A stretch of DNA of 64,000 nt from Neonectria sp. B-13 (taxonomy: Eukaryota > Ascomycota > Sordariomycetes > Hypocreales > Nectriaceae): the NCBI GenBank assembly GCA_002682825.1, contig NOKP01000037.1, positions 186,001 through 250,000 of the forward strand, given 5' to 3'. A model generated the notes under the pieces. It was not told the origin of the DNA. It searched no databases and saw only the letters and a list, made by a program, of their open reading frames with translations. The translations under genes and the position numbers were made by a program. Shown piece by piece: positions 32,634-42,750 of the stretch. Numbering within the stretch: the stretch's first letter is position 1; each line of letters begins with the position of its first letter.

Positions 32634-34034
32634 ATGCACTTTTCCGTCCTCTCCGTTGCCTGTCTTATCGGGGTGGCGGCTTGCGCCCAAAATCCCATCT
32701 GCAACACTGACTGCCAGAAGGGCTGCGACGACGAGTGCCAAGCTGTTATTCAGTCGACGTATGAGGCCGAGTCTAAGCTGTGGGTCAGCGATATTGTCAG
32801 CGACCCGTTCTACACGACCCCCAACAACATCTCGGCCGCCCGCCCTGGCGATATCCTCCGCTGGGAGAACGTGCCCGCCAAGCAGCTCAGCAGCAACTGG
32901 ACTATACCCGCCAGCCTGACTCTCTACCGCTTCATGTACGCCACAGAGGACATCAACAACAAGACCATCCCAGCCACCGCTTGGGTTCTGCTCCCGTTCC
33001 ACAAGACGCTGTCGACTCCTGACGAGCCTGGCAAGCTCCGCACTATCGTCTGGACGCACGGTACGGCTGGATACAGCCGCCTCTGTTCGACAACCAACAA
33101 CAAGGGCTTGTACTATGACTGGAAGGCTCCCTTTGTCCTCGCCGAGTCTGGCTATGCTGTCATCGCCCCCGATTACGCCGGCCAGGGTTCCGACATTCCT
33201 CAAGGGTTTATGTACGAGGCTGGCTTCCTGCATGTCGCCGATGTTGCCTACTCAGTCATTGCTGCTAAGAAGGTCATCGGAAACTACCTCAGTGAGAAGT
33301 GGGCTGTATACGGCCATAGCGAAGGCGGCATGACGGCGTGGCGTACTGCTGAGCGCCTAGCTCTGCCCGGCCTGGAACGGCTTCATAAGGCTGGCAAGTT
33401 CATCGGCGCTGTAGCTGCTGCTCCGGCCCTGCGTCCGCAAAAGCTGATCCCATTGTCCTGGAACCAAACCGGAACTGGCGGTGGCCCCTTCTCCGTCTAC
33501 TTCCTGCAATCGCTTGCCGGCCTCTTTCCCGATCAGATCAAGGTGGAGGACTACATCAGCGAAACAGGCCTACAGCGTCTCGATGTTCTCGACAACTCGT
33601 GCTTCCAGACTGGCATCGCCGCCGTTGGCCAGCTCACTCCCGATCAGCTCTTCAAGAACAAAAGCTGGCTAGAGCACCCCGTTACGAACGATTGGGCAGT
33701 TCGCTACAACGGCCAGGGCCCTCATCCACTCGCCGCGCCCCTGCTCGTCGTCCAGGGTGTCACCGACACTATCACGCCTGCGTCGCTGACTATGGAGGAT
33801 TTCAACCTCACCTGCCAGACCTATCCCAAGAGCCCTGCACATGCCAAGTTGTATCCCAACATGGGTCACGGCCAAGTCCTCGAGTCAGCCCGGTCCGATA
33901 TTGCGGCCTGGCTTGACGCTAGATTCCATGGCAAACCCACCCAGAATGGGTGCATCGTGGAGAACATTAAGCCTTTGACTGAGAGTTATTCTCAGGGAGA
34001 GCTTTTCTGGGCCGCCAATATTGTGCCATTCTGA
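32634..34034 (+). CDS. Secretory triacylglycerol lipase (LIP family)
   Basis: Single exon, 466 residues. Signal peptide MHFSVLSVACLIGVAACA, then a Cys-rich N-terminal stretch (NPICNTDCQKGCDDEC). The alpha/beta-hydrolase core has VWTHGTAGYS (oxyanion side), VIAPDYAGQGSD, the nucleophile elbow GHSEGG at about residues 226-231, the acid in VTDTITP (about 377) and the His in NMGHGQVLE (about 411). This order and the GHSEGG elbow match the fungal/Candida secretory lipase family (LIP). It should act outside the cell on acylglycerols or related esters. Several N-glycosylation sites are present. Strong C-ending codon bias suggests high expression. The long antisense frame over it (32589-33233) is a shadow. 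Confidence 0.92.
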   Translation: MHFSVLSVACLIGVAACAQNPICNTDCQKGCDDECQAVIQSTYEAESKLWVSDIVSDPFYTTPNNISAARPGDILRWENVPAKQLSSNWTIPASLTLYRFMYATEDINNKTIPATAWVLLPFHKTLSTPDEPGKLRTIVWTHGTAGYSRLCSTTNNKGLYYDWKAPFVLAESGYAVIAPDYAGQGSDIPQGFMYEAGFLHVADVAYSVIAAKKVIGNYLSEKWAVYGHSEGGMTAWRTAERLALPGLERLHKAGKFIGAVAAAPALRPQKLIPLSWNQTGTGGGPFSVYFLQSLAGLFPDQIKVEDYISETGLQRLDVLDNSCFQTGIAAVGQLTPDQLFKNKSWLEHPVTNDWAVRYNGQGPHPLAAPLLVVQGVTDTITPASLTMEDFNLTCQTYPKSPAHAKLYPNMGHGQVLESARSDIAAWLDARFHGKPTQNGCIVENIKPLTESYSQGELFWAANIVPF

Positions 34035-34598
34035 GTGCCGCCAATTGTTACGCATACGTCTGGAGAAATACTTTGTGACTCCCCGTGCTGTGAAACCATA
34101 CAGACGCTCCTCAGGTTCAAGATTTTCGCCGGGAGCTCTGGTCGCACATTCCCTATACCTTTCGTTGACAAATAGAGTCCCTTATTGATATTTATATACA
34201 AATATCCCTTTCTTCAAATGATCCAACCGTTAATTAAGCTCTTGACGTTAAGAACCACCGAGGAGTGCAATGAATCTGCAATAGCCTTGGAGAACTTGTT
34301 CCACTCGAAGATGAGAGCAACTTACCCAGTGAGAGAGATGCCACAACTCGTCGTCTGAATCTTCATCTTCGTCGTCCCCATAATCCCTAATTCCAATGCC
34401 CTTTGTGAACGCAGTCATGTAGTTCTGTCGTTGTTGGACAGCCTGTCCATAAGGTAATTGCACGCTCAGCTAACTTGTAAAAGCTCGTCGTGTTATCATA
34501 ACAGATGAGGGCAACGGAATATGCCAAAGTAAGTAGGGGTTGACTGACGTGACAAAAGCTCTCGATCTCTATATCTTAGGATAAAAAAGCGGGCCTGG
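34035..34598. other. Intergenic with one doubtful minus-strand exon pair
   Basis: Short spacer between the lipase and zinc-knuckle member B. See 34234-34463; nothing else recognised. Confidence 0.45.
34234..34463 (-). other. Doubtful coding scrap with an acidic stretch
   Basis: An open minus frame reads QNYMTAFTKGIGIRDYG and then an Asp/Glu-rich run (DDEDEDSDDELWHLSHW), ending at a GTAAGT donor near 34325. A short exon to TAA at 34236-34234 can be joined. No start codon is visible; an acceptor (AGTTAG) stands upstream. It may be the tail of a decayed gene. Confidence 0.2.
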
Positions 34599-36223
34599 TT
34601 ATATCAAGGCATTGAGCCATGGGGTTTGTAGCGTGGATGTTACTTCATAGCTGGAAACAGTATCTGGCTGCATGTCCGAACCTCCAGAGCTCCAGTCCGA
34701 GCAGCCTGAAAGCCCAAGCAACATGCCGGCCTTCGTGAAATTCGGAACGTACCCGACGGGCCCGTCAACGAGACTAGAGCCCGGAATCTCCGACCCCACA
34801 CATCCAGCCAGCGGAGGTTGAACGGTCGTGGCAATTAGGTTCAAATCCTGCTCGGCGTCGGCGAAACCGGTGCCCGAACCATTGCTCGCCCTTCTCGTCG
34901 AGCCTCCACGAGCACTTTGACTAAAGCGGGCTTGCACCTCGTCAAACAGACCCGTCAGCAGTGGGTGGAGCTCGCTCTTGGTTCCGCTTGGTATCTGTGT
35001 AGTATTGAGGAGGTCTCGAACGATTTGATCGCCTTGTTTCTCCCAAAAGACCCGTATCATCCCGGCTGTCTCCTCCATCATGGTGCCGAGATAAGCCTCT
35101 GGTGGTCTGGGCTCAGGTTCGAAAAGAATGTCCCAGATGGTATACCACTGCTGGTCCGGAGTCAGGGTCTTGGCGACGCGAACCTTCAGCCGGTCCTGCG
35201 TCTCGGCAGAAACAAAATGCAGGTTATCCCCAATAGCTAGGAGCTTCAGCTCACAGCTCCATTCGTGGATGTGGTCGTTCCGGCGTCGCTTCGAAGAGAA
35301 GTTGGTATGGCAGCGGGGGCAGTACCGTTGAGCCACGTGCTGCCGTTGGATATGCTGCTTGACGTCGCGGATGCGCATCAACTTGCGGTGCATGCAGTCC
35401 ATGTGGAATTGAGGATTCCGTCTGTAAAAGGGGCAAGCAAACGTCCTCCCGGGAGGATTCCCAGTACGGACATCATCGCCACAATCAAAACCATCGTTTC
35501 CGTCATCGTCAGAATCACCACGTACACTTCCTTTCCGGTTTTCTTTGGGCCCTCCCAACCTTTCTAGCGTCTGCATAGTGGTACATGTTGAGGAAACAGG
35601 GGGCCTGGAGTGTAGTTCCTTCGTACAAGGAGGTGGTTCTTCCTGTAAAGGACGCAGTTTGCCCTCACCCAAATCCGATCTTGAGTAAAAAGAGAGACCC
35701 AGAGAAGCTCCGGTTACGGATCCTATGGGATCATCGAACATCTCTGCAAAAGATTTATGTGTGGATACTGTTGTTGACGGAGACGTTGACGAGGAAGAAG
35801 TTTCAGTCCAAGAGAGAGCCTGGTCTGGCAGACATACTGCCCATCCAGGCGCTTGTGAAATAACTTGAGTTGGGTTGCTTGCAGCTCCGTATCTATTATT
35901 GACAGGTATGGGCTCATCAAGAGGCTCTGTAGTACAGTCAGAATATGGCTGAGTGGACATGCGGCTCGGGAAGTCGTCACATTCTTACCTGATAATACAA
36001 TGCTGTTTGAACGAATTGACTGTTCAACCTCGAAGGACGAGGGAGAAGCCGAAATGCCATCGAAACTCCCCAGTGGTGCCGTTGTTGCGTCGAGAGGCCA
36101 TGTTGTGTCTGTTTCTACTGCTTCTAGCTCCAGGACACTGGGGTAGTAGGGCGCATTGAGGAAGTTGATATTCTCAAGGATGCAATCGTCCGGAGGGTCG
36201 AACAGGTCGTTATATTGGTCCAT
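34599..36223 (-). CDS. Zinc-knuckle protein, member B of the local family
   Basis: Exon 1 36223-35989 and exon 2 35926-34599 (intron 62 nt, GTAAGA donor) give 520 residues. The N-terminal half is acidic and Ser/Thr-rich like an activation region. The zinc module at about residues 240-305 reads CPFYRRNPQFHMDC, then 13 residues to HIQRQH, then YCPRC, 12 residues, His, 5 residues, Cys. The second block follows: DQQWYTIWDILFEPEPRPPEAYL. The Ser/Gly-rich tail has no motif. The cysteine/histidine spacing is identical to members C and (nearly) D. The finger pair suggests nucleic-acid binding in the nucleus; targets are unknown. The intron lies in the N-terminal region, as in members A and C, which supports common descent. 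Confidence 0.8.
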
Positions 36224-37159
36224 GCTAATGGCTCAGGATTGTCGAATTCGACCCGACTACGATGTACGGGTGTGTTTGTGTCGGGGTTCCAGCCCGCAAT
36301 GAACAAGCGTGGATCGCTTGCTCAAGACCAGCTGTGCAGTGTTTGCGGCGGGCGTACTGCCCGCAGTATGACCGTTCGTAAGCTCGTCGCAGTGTTTGTG
36401 TATAGGGCTCGCAGAGCTCGAGATTAATGAAATAGGGCTGTCATCGGAGTCAAAATCAACTAAATCGTGCTGGTTTGTAAAGAAGGCTGAAGGCTCCTCC
36501 CTGCAGCAAAAGGGAAGATGGATTTGTATTTGGAGGGAGCATGGAAGTGGGAGGAAGAAGTGGAGATTGGGGAGGTTTAGGGATTCATTGCCGTAGGCGC
36601 CTTAGGCACCTTAGGTAGGGGTCAGCGAACGCCCACAGTGAGGAGAGGGGTGGCTATATGAGTCGCATGTTCCACCGGTCCGAAGAAGGGGGTCGCTAGA
36701 TATCATCACCAGTGGCAGACACACCCCAGCAAGAGGCAACAAGGCCAGCTATGTTTTGGCTACCAGCCTTATTGAACGAGACGAGTAATTGAAGCTCTCA
36801 AGTCGAAGGGTGTAATAGAGAGGTAGTATACAAAAGAACTGCGCTGCAAATTCAACCGCATTGCAAATGCCACAAAGCCACCACGATCTCGAACCAACAG
36901 CAAAATATCCAAGAGAAACATACGGAAAGCAAGGCAATCAAAGAGGCCGCCATAATGTTTCACCCAAGCTCCCTAGAAATGAAGGTCGCGGGACAGAGGC
37001 CTGACTGGATGCGCCATCAGTGGCCATCACTGATCAGGCTGTACACAGCCTGACGAACAGCAACTAGTTCACAACCAGGTCCCTGAACCGGCCGTAAAAT
37101 TCTGCCATCTCCATGACCCGTCCCTCGTTTCAGGTCCCTCTCCAGCCATCTCCAACCAT
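36224..37159. other. Intergenic, no further gene seen
   Basis: About 940 bases with the promoter of member B on the left and the 3' flank of the 55-residue gene on the right. Short minus frames around 36749-36963 are probably untranslated sequence. Confidence 0.5.
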
Positions 37160-37384
37160 TCATTTCTTCGGCTCTGGCGGTGGAGGCCGCGTTCGCTGAG
37201 GCGGCGCGGGCTTCAGTAGTCGGCCTTGGATGTCCAGGCCAGAATCCGCCATCCAAGCCCTCAGCCGGGCTTGTCTCTGGGCTTCATCTGGGCTTTGAGG
37301 CGGCCTGGGAGGTCAATTAAAGTTAGTCGTGTTTGTTGAAGGCGGGCAGGGCAAAACGCACCTGGGGGGATTGTCGGCAGGCAT
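37160..37384 (-). CDS. 55-residue proline-rich small protein, two exons
   Basis: Exon 1 (37384-37362) codes MPADNPPR with the Arg codon split by a 57-nt intron that has a CTAAC branch site; exon 2 (37304-37160) adds PPQSPDEAQRQARLRAWMAD, then SGLDIQGRLLKPAPPQRTRP and a Pro/Glu/Lys tail. A central amphipathic helix with Arg, flanked by Pro-rich ends, looks like a genuine small protein. It is too short for ordinary gene finding. No family is known to me. It lies between zinc-knuckle members B and C. Confidence 0.5.
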
Positions 37385-38358
37385 AATCACTCCCGAAAAA
37401 CAAGGCTGTATCTGCAAGATTCCGTGTTTTTTCTTTCTGAATCTTCGTCGTTTGCGTTGATGAATGCAATGTTTAAAGTGCAAAGATGCCTTCATTTATA
37501 CTCGTGAAATTCAGGCATTCTCTCACATCAGTATCGACACAGCGACCACAATTGTTCGCGACACAGACCACGCAACTGTGCGTTGCAGCGGCGAAGCAGT
37601 CTTTAGCTACGGGCGTGGAGCAGTTTCCTGATACATGGCGTAGACACTCCAAGGTTGACGGCAAGGCGTCTCCAACATTCCTCTGAAAGCACCAGGCTCC
37701 ATCGTTGCGCAGACAGACATGGTCGCCAACGCAAGGTCATCTCATCACACAAGAGCCACTCCAAGGCGAGACACCGATTCGAAGCCTTACTGACACGAAG
37801 TGAAAGCCGCAGTGTCGTCTTTCAGGGCAAAACTCACTGCCACAACGCCTGGGGTGCATGTACTAGCCCTCACATCTGTGGTCACCACATTTGTGACCAC
37901 CACAATTGTAGCCGCAATTGTAACTACAGTTGTGACCGCAATCGTGAACTACAGTTGTGACTATAATCGCGACTACAGTTGTACAGTTGTGACCGCAATT
38001 GTGACCACAACTGTGACAACTAAATGTCAGTTCCTCACAGTTGTGGCGGTCGCAGCAGGCGCTCACCATCCATTATGTACATATGGAGACCCAGTGGCAG
38101 GCAGACCATAGGAATGTTCTCGAGCTCTTTCCCGCCGAACCGACTCTGTCTATTATTACTAGTGCTCATATAATTAGCTCCTCTTCTCTCATTCTCTCTT
38201 TTCTTTCCTCCATCCTCATTTCTTTCCTCCATCCCCATTTCTTTTCTGCTTTATTTGCCTTACTCTGTCGCATCCTTACTCGCGCATATATGCCGACGCT
38301 CTATTTCTTGGTTGATTCCAATATTAGTATCACTTTTTCTCTATACTCCTTCATTAGC
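37385..38358. other. Intergenic with a 12-bp minisatellite
   Basis: About 970 bases, divergent promoters of the 55-residue gene (-) and zinc-knuckle member C (+). The minisatellite at 37889-38021 is the main feature. A Cys-rich minus frame (37664-37473) lacks an ATG. The stretch just before member C is pyrimidine-rich. Confidence 0.5.
37889..38021 (+). repeat. 12-bp minisatellite, about ten copies
   Basis: Degenerate units close to RTTGTRACYRCA run head to tail, with occasional one- or two-base slips. Each unit contains part of the palindromes ACAATTGT or ACAGTTGT, so the array can fold on itself. In one frame it would read as Val-Thr repeats, but no gene contains it. Confidence 0.8.
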
Positions 38359-39980
38359 ATGGCTGTCACAAGCGCCAGGCCTTCTTCCCCCTTGAACGAA
38401 CATCTTACTTGTTCGACTGGTTTAAATGAATACACGGCACCTTCGGACTTTGATCGTAGTTCGTCTCTCCATAAAGCCCTCTGTCTTGATCAAGTCCCGG
38501 CTATATGGGAAGACCATGGTTAGCTTCAGTCCACCGCCATAAGCCCTGCGCATCGACCTAACGTGTTTCATTAGGATACGACGTTACGGGCTTCTTCGTC
38601 GACCATCATCTGGTCCCCATTCCTGACGTTTATGTTATGGCTCTCTTTGTCGTTGTCATCACCGCCTCTAACGCCCATGTTGTCACCACCTACGCCGGCG
38701 GGACCCAGCATTCCCCAACATCGGCCGGTTCCAGCTCGAAACGCCGAACCTCAAATGGCAGAGACGAGGAGAGAAACACGAGGCCACGACGGCACGATAA
38801 GAACACCAACGATCGAGCCGCCAACAACGCCAACAACCGAGACGGCAACAACGCCAACAACCGGGACGGCAATAACGCCAACAATCAAGACAACAATGGC
38901 GACGGCGATGACAACCTGGAGAACCCAATCCACAACCGCTGGTCCTGCCCGTTCTACAAAGCCGACCCCAGGGAGCACGGTGTCTGTATGAAGTTCAGAT
39001 TTCAGAAGTACAGTGAAGTCGGCCAACACCTGTCCCGGAATCACAAATACCAATGTTCGATATGCTACCAGCATTTCAAGGATGAGGAAACGTTCGAGTT
39101 ACACGTCCGCGGAAAGACTTGCTCGAAACCCAGTACTCTATCCACACTGGCTGCCGAAGACCTTGAGTTTTTTCGGAATCAACCGGATCTCTCCCGCAAC
39201 GAGACCAAATGGTACAAGACCTATCGAGAAGTTTGCCCAAACTGCCCTCTGCCCAAGTCACCTTATATCTTGGATTATATCTCTGAGGCGGCGGCCCACC
39301 TCCGCACACGCAACGAGCCTGGAATCCTGGAAACATTGCGATCTTTGATGCTGCAACGCAACATTGAGATGACCGAGGACGACCTATTGTGTGTTACATC
39401 TCGTGTTGCGGACACGGCGTATAACCCGTTCCTGCCTCTGCAGTCTCACACTCGGCAACTCGATGCCTCGGCCTCATCTCACGCTGGCACCTCGCTGTCC
39501 ACCTCGTGCGCAACTGAACCCCTTTCTGGGAACATTCCTCCACCGTACTCGGAGCCGGTACAACAAGGCGGGTACACAATGCAGCAGTACCCCGACTCTG
39601 CAATGGCCATGATTGCAGAGCCAGGCTATATTGCTGGATATGTCCGAGGGTACAACGATGGATTCGACCGAGGGTTCAGTGCTGGACTTAACCAATTTCA
39701 CCACGTTACTGCATTGAACCAAGGTTTCGATACTGCACATCTCTTAGGGCCCCTTGACGAATTCAACACAGTGGCCAATGCTTGGCCAGATTCCCCAGCA
39801 GACAACAGCACCGAGAACACCACCCAACGTCCCAACCATGGTTCAACCTCAGTTGGTAATTCTTTCGCCGGTGAGCCTGTTGGCTCCTCCAAGCAGGATC
39901 ACCGCTCGCAGCTCCAAACCCGGGATGGTTCTCAGCCAGACCACGTCCATCTCCGCGATGTGATGCTGAGAAGTGAGTGA
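38359..39980 (+). CDS. Zinc-knuckle protein, member C of the local family
   Basis: Exon 1 38359-38518 and exon 2 38575-39980 (intron 56 nt) give 521 residues. After a Ser-rich start and an Asn-rich low-complexity run (NNANNRDGNNANNRDG), the zinc module at about residues 175-235 reads CPFYKADPREHGVC, 13 residues, HLSRNH, then QCSICYQHF to HVRGKTC (Cys-x2-Cys-x12-His-x5-Cys). The second block is ETKWYKTYREVCPNCPLPKSPYIL. The C-terminal third has a GYVRGYNDGFDRGFSAG repeat-like stretch. The stop codon overlaps two GTGAGT donor sequences, so a short extra 3' exon in 40.0-40.2 kb is possible. The role is probably nuclear; no target is known. Confidence 0.78.
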
Positions 39981-40581
39981 GTCTCATAACCTCTTTGTCC
40001 TGTTGGCTCCCGGAAACACCACGTCTACCCCAAGATGGCTCATTGGCGCATCAACTTCCATCCACCTTCTGCTCCTTCGTCTGTATATGCATACGGACCA
40101 GCTCCATTCTTTTGGCCGAGGAAATTCAGGCCTTGGGGTTGATAAAGACTTAGGTCTTAGAGGGAATACTTGAAGACTTGCATATTCGTCATACACAAGA
40201 CTTTTAGTGTATTAGACTCGGTATTGGAGATGGGATCTTGTGGCTGGTCGTTTGACTTTTTTTCTCTTAGACAAAATTTAGACACAACACATGGCTTAAT
40301 ATCTAGTCACCAGCTTGCTCTTGTTGCTCTGTTGAATGTTAATGATTCAGCTTCTTGAAATGCCCCTTAACTGTGTTATATATGCTATGGTCATTCCTCC
40401 ACTTCCCCATTTCCATCCCTTTCCCCATTTCCATCCCTATCCTCTCATCTCCGTCTCTCTCCTCATCTCCGTCTCTCTCATCATCTCCATGTGTCTTTTC
40501 CATCTCGTCTGTTTCCTCATTCCCGTCCCTTTCATCATTCCCGTCCATCTCCTTACCCCCGTCCGTCCGTCTTCTACCCCC
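39981..40581. other. Intergenic between convergent zinc-knuckle genes
   Basis: About 600 bases holding the 3' flanks of members C and D. A pyrimidine-rich minisatellite occupies 40408-40571. A possible additional exon of member C could lie near 40036-40170. Confidence 0.5.
40408..40571 (+). repeat. 18-bp pyrimidine-rich minisatellite, about nine copies
   Basis: Degenerate units close to CATTTCCRTCYCTYTCNT on the plus strand, ending just before the stop codon of member D. Strong strand asymmetry (plus strand almost all C/T). Confidence 0.8.
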
Positions 40582-41766
40582 CTAGGTGGCCCAGTGCTCC
40601 TCAGATATCTTACCTAGCAAACCCTCCAGCGTTGATTGATAGAGGGCAGTCTGCATTCGCTCCTCCTCTAGCTGAATCCCGCGAGGTATACTTCTACTTG
40701 CTAGGAACCGCGTAACAATGTCCCCACCATGGGTCGTCCAGTAGTCGCGGACCATTGATACCTCCCGCTCACCGTCGTCCTCCAGGTACGGCGACCGAGG
40801 CAATTCCATTTTTGGGAAGACGGTGGCCCAGAGACGCAGCCAGCGCTTCTTCTCGCTGTAGTACAGTCGATCGCGCTTTGACAGCCTGGCCTCCTGATAG
40901 TCGTTGATGCCGTCGATGTCTCCTGAGTCGGTAAACTCACAGGTTCTCGCCCGGATATGGTCATCTCGCTCAAGGAGTCTGTCGAATGTTCGGTGGCACA
41001 TAGGGCAGTATAGAGGTTTCATGTGGTGTTGTTGCAGGTGGTTGATGACGTCCTCGATGGTCCGTAGATCGTGCTGTAAGAGACACTGTCGGTACTTGAT
41101 CAGATTGGAGATGTAGAAGGGACAAGCTAAGTGGAAGTATCCCTCTACACGGGAGATGACGGCCACTTCAGAGTTGCTGTGATCCTCCTCCTCCTCCTCC
41201 TCTTGCACCAGGTAGGTTGATCGAGGCCGCCAGTTGGCCATTCTTGAACGCTTGTGAGGCGGGAGTCTATCTTGAGGTGGCACAATATATCGCGTCGACG
41301 CCATCCACGATTTTACGCTGTTGTATGCCAGCTGGAGCAACGGCCCCCTGAGGCTTCCAAGCTCAGGATCTCGATCGAAAATATGCTTTTGAGCAGCATC
41401 GTCGTCATGGTCCTCCTCGTCGGAGTCTTCGCTCTCGTAATCGCAATCAGAGTCGAAACCACTCTCACTGCTCGAGGAGCTGTCTTCGGATTCGCTTTCA
41501 GAGGGTGAAATCGCAGGGCCGAATGCGTGTGTGACGAGGCTGTGCTGACCTCGATGGTTCAGGATAAGCGAGATCAGCCGCTCAGATCTTTTCCGCTTCG
41601 TGCTAGATGATTCTGCAGTCGATGTCAGAGTCGGATTGGGTACTGTGGAAGGTGCATGTAGAATGTTGTTGACGTTGGCTGTGTCTCTTTTTTTGAACTG
41701 AGTCTCTGTGAGAGGGCACGGAGGAGTAGTTCTGTGCCGGCATGGCAGGGTGCTTCGGAGAGTCAT
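40582..41766 (-). CDS. Zinc-knuckle protein, member D of the local family
   Basis: Single exon, 394 residues, the shortest and the only intronless member. A Ser/Glu/Asp-rich acidic region (about residues 85-125) precedes the zinc module at about residues 209-275: CPFYISNLIKYRQC, 14 residues, HLQQHH, then YCPMCHRTF and DDHIRARTC. The second block reads KKRWLRLWATVFPKMELPRSPYLED. It ends 130 residues later with a helical tail (GIQLEEERMQTALYQSTLEG). It faces member C tail to tail; local inverted duplication is possible, but the sequences have diverged strongly, so it is not recent. Confidence 0.8.
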   Translation of the reverse strand: MTLRSTLPCRHRTTPPCPLTETQFKKRDTANVNNILHAPSTVPNPTLTSTAESSSTKRKRSERLISLILNHRGQHSLVTHAFGPAISPSESESEDSSSSSESGFDSDCDYESEDSDEEDHDDDAAQKHIFDRDPELGSLRGPLLQLAYNSVKSWMASTRYIVPPQDRLPPHKRSRMANWRPRSTYLVQEEEEEEDHSNSEVAVISRVEGYFHLACPFYISNLIKYRQCLLQHDLRTIEDVINHLQQHHMKPLYCPMCHRTFDRLLERDDHIRARTCEFTDSGDIDGINDYQEARLSKRDRLYYSEKKRWLRLWATVFPKMELPRSPYLEDDGEREVSMVRDYWTTHGGDIVTRFLASRSIPRGIQLEEERMQTALYQSTLEGLLGKISEEHWAT

Positions 41767-42750
41767 GATGTTATAATCACCACGTAACGGAATAAAAACA
41801 ACGAGCGCATTGAGGAAACGCTAAAGAACTCGGCGACCTAGGCGTATATTTATAGTAATCCTAACCGCACGATGTAAGCCAATATCATTGGACGAGCACT
41901 GAGGAGCAGAGGACAATCAGGCTGCATCACAAGTGTGCTCTCGGCTGGCTGCAGCCGTGGTCTTCAACTGCACGTTGATTGGCTACGCTACGCGCCACAT
42001 ATTAGGCCCGTCACAAATGTGACGGAAGTAGGGTCATTTTTTATCAGTTGGCTGGAAAGGACATTACACGTCTCCGTCAGAGAATTGTAAATCATTGGTT
42101 GGAAACGACATTACACGTCTCCGTCAGACAAGGTTGAACTTTCTGTGTCCGTTAGACAACGTGAACTTTCATCTCCACGCCACGCCACGCCTGTTTCAAC
42201 TTCTACCTGCTAACAGCGCCGAGTCTGTACGTGGCGTGACGCTGTGAAGTCGCCTTCTGCCACACATTTGATCAGCTGGGTTGAAACTACATTCTTGATT
42301 CGGGATCAGATGATTTCCATCGCCGATGAAGCATTCCTCGACGCACGTCCAGCGTCAGTAGAGATACAAGACTATTTTCAGAGTATTAGAGCCGTCGAGC
42401 TTCATTGGCCACTTCCATGAGCGTGAATCACTCCACTACACGCACCACATTTGTCTGTGGCTCACCATGTCACAGCCATCCGCGACGAGAATGCATTGGT
42501 AGGCAAGGTGACTCGGTCGCACACACTGATCAGTATTGATGCTGTGAAATTGCGAGCAACCGTATCCAGCCAAACATCCCTCCACATTGAGGCTGAATGA
42601 TAGCCGCTTACAGATCACCAACAAGCTGACAGTCCATACGAGCCGACTAAGCCGTAGAAGATGACGCAGCTGTTAGAATCTCACCAATATTATGAAAAGA
42701 CTGACGCCATCAGCGCGTACATACACCGGACTTGGTAGGTCAGCATTCCA
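41767..42750. other. Intergenic with two 34-bp direct repeats
   Basis: About 1 kb upstream of member D. The direct repeats at 42048-42081 and 42095-42128 are the clearest structure; a third, weaker echo (TCCGTTAGACAA) follows at about 42150. No gene is seen. Confidence 0.5.
42048..42128 (+). repeat. Two 34-bp direct repeats 47 bp apart
   Basis: Copies at 42048-42081 and 42095-42128 share TTGG.TGGAAA.GACATTACACGTCTCCGTCAGA, with two mismatches. Both include ACACGT. They lie about 280 bases upstream of the member D start codon (minus strand), so they may be regulatory. Confidence 0.8.

Noticed and set aside
32589..33233. 214-codon minus-strand frame over the lipase start
   Set aside because: Antisense shadow of the GC-biased lipase gene, which has a signal peptide and full catalytic triad on the plus strand.
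26984..34034. Secondary-metabolite cluster
   Set aside because: A reductase, regulators and a lipase are present, but there is no polyketide synthase, peptide synthetase, terpene synthase or other core enzyme in the window.
37473..37664. Cys-rich 63-codon minus frame
   Set aside because: It has no ATG (opens with TTG), no signal peptide, and ends inside the upstream region of the 55-residue gene.
37889..38021. Repeat array considered as CRISPR-like
   Set aside because: Units are contiguous 12-mers without spacers, and the genome is eukaryotic; it is a minisatellite.
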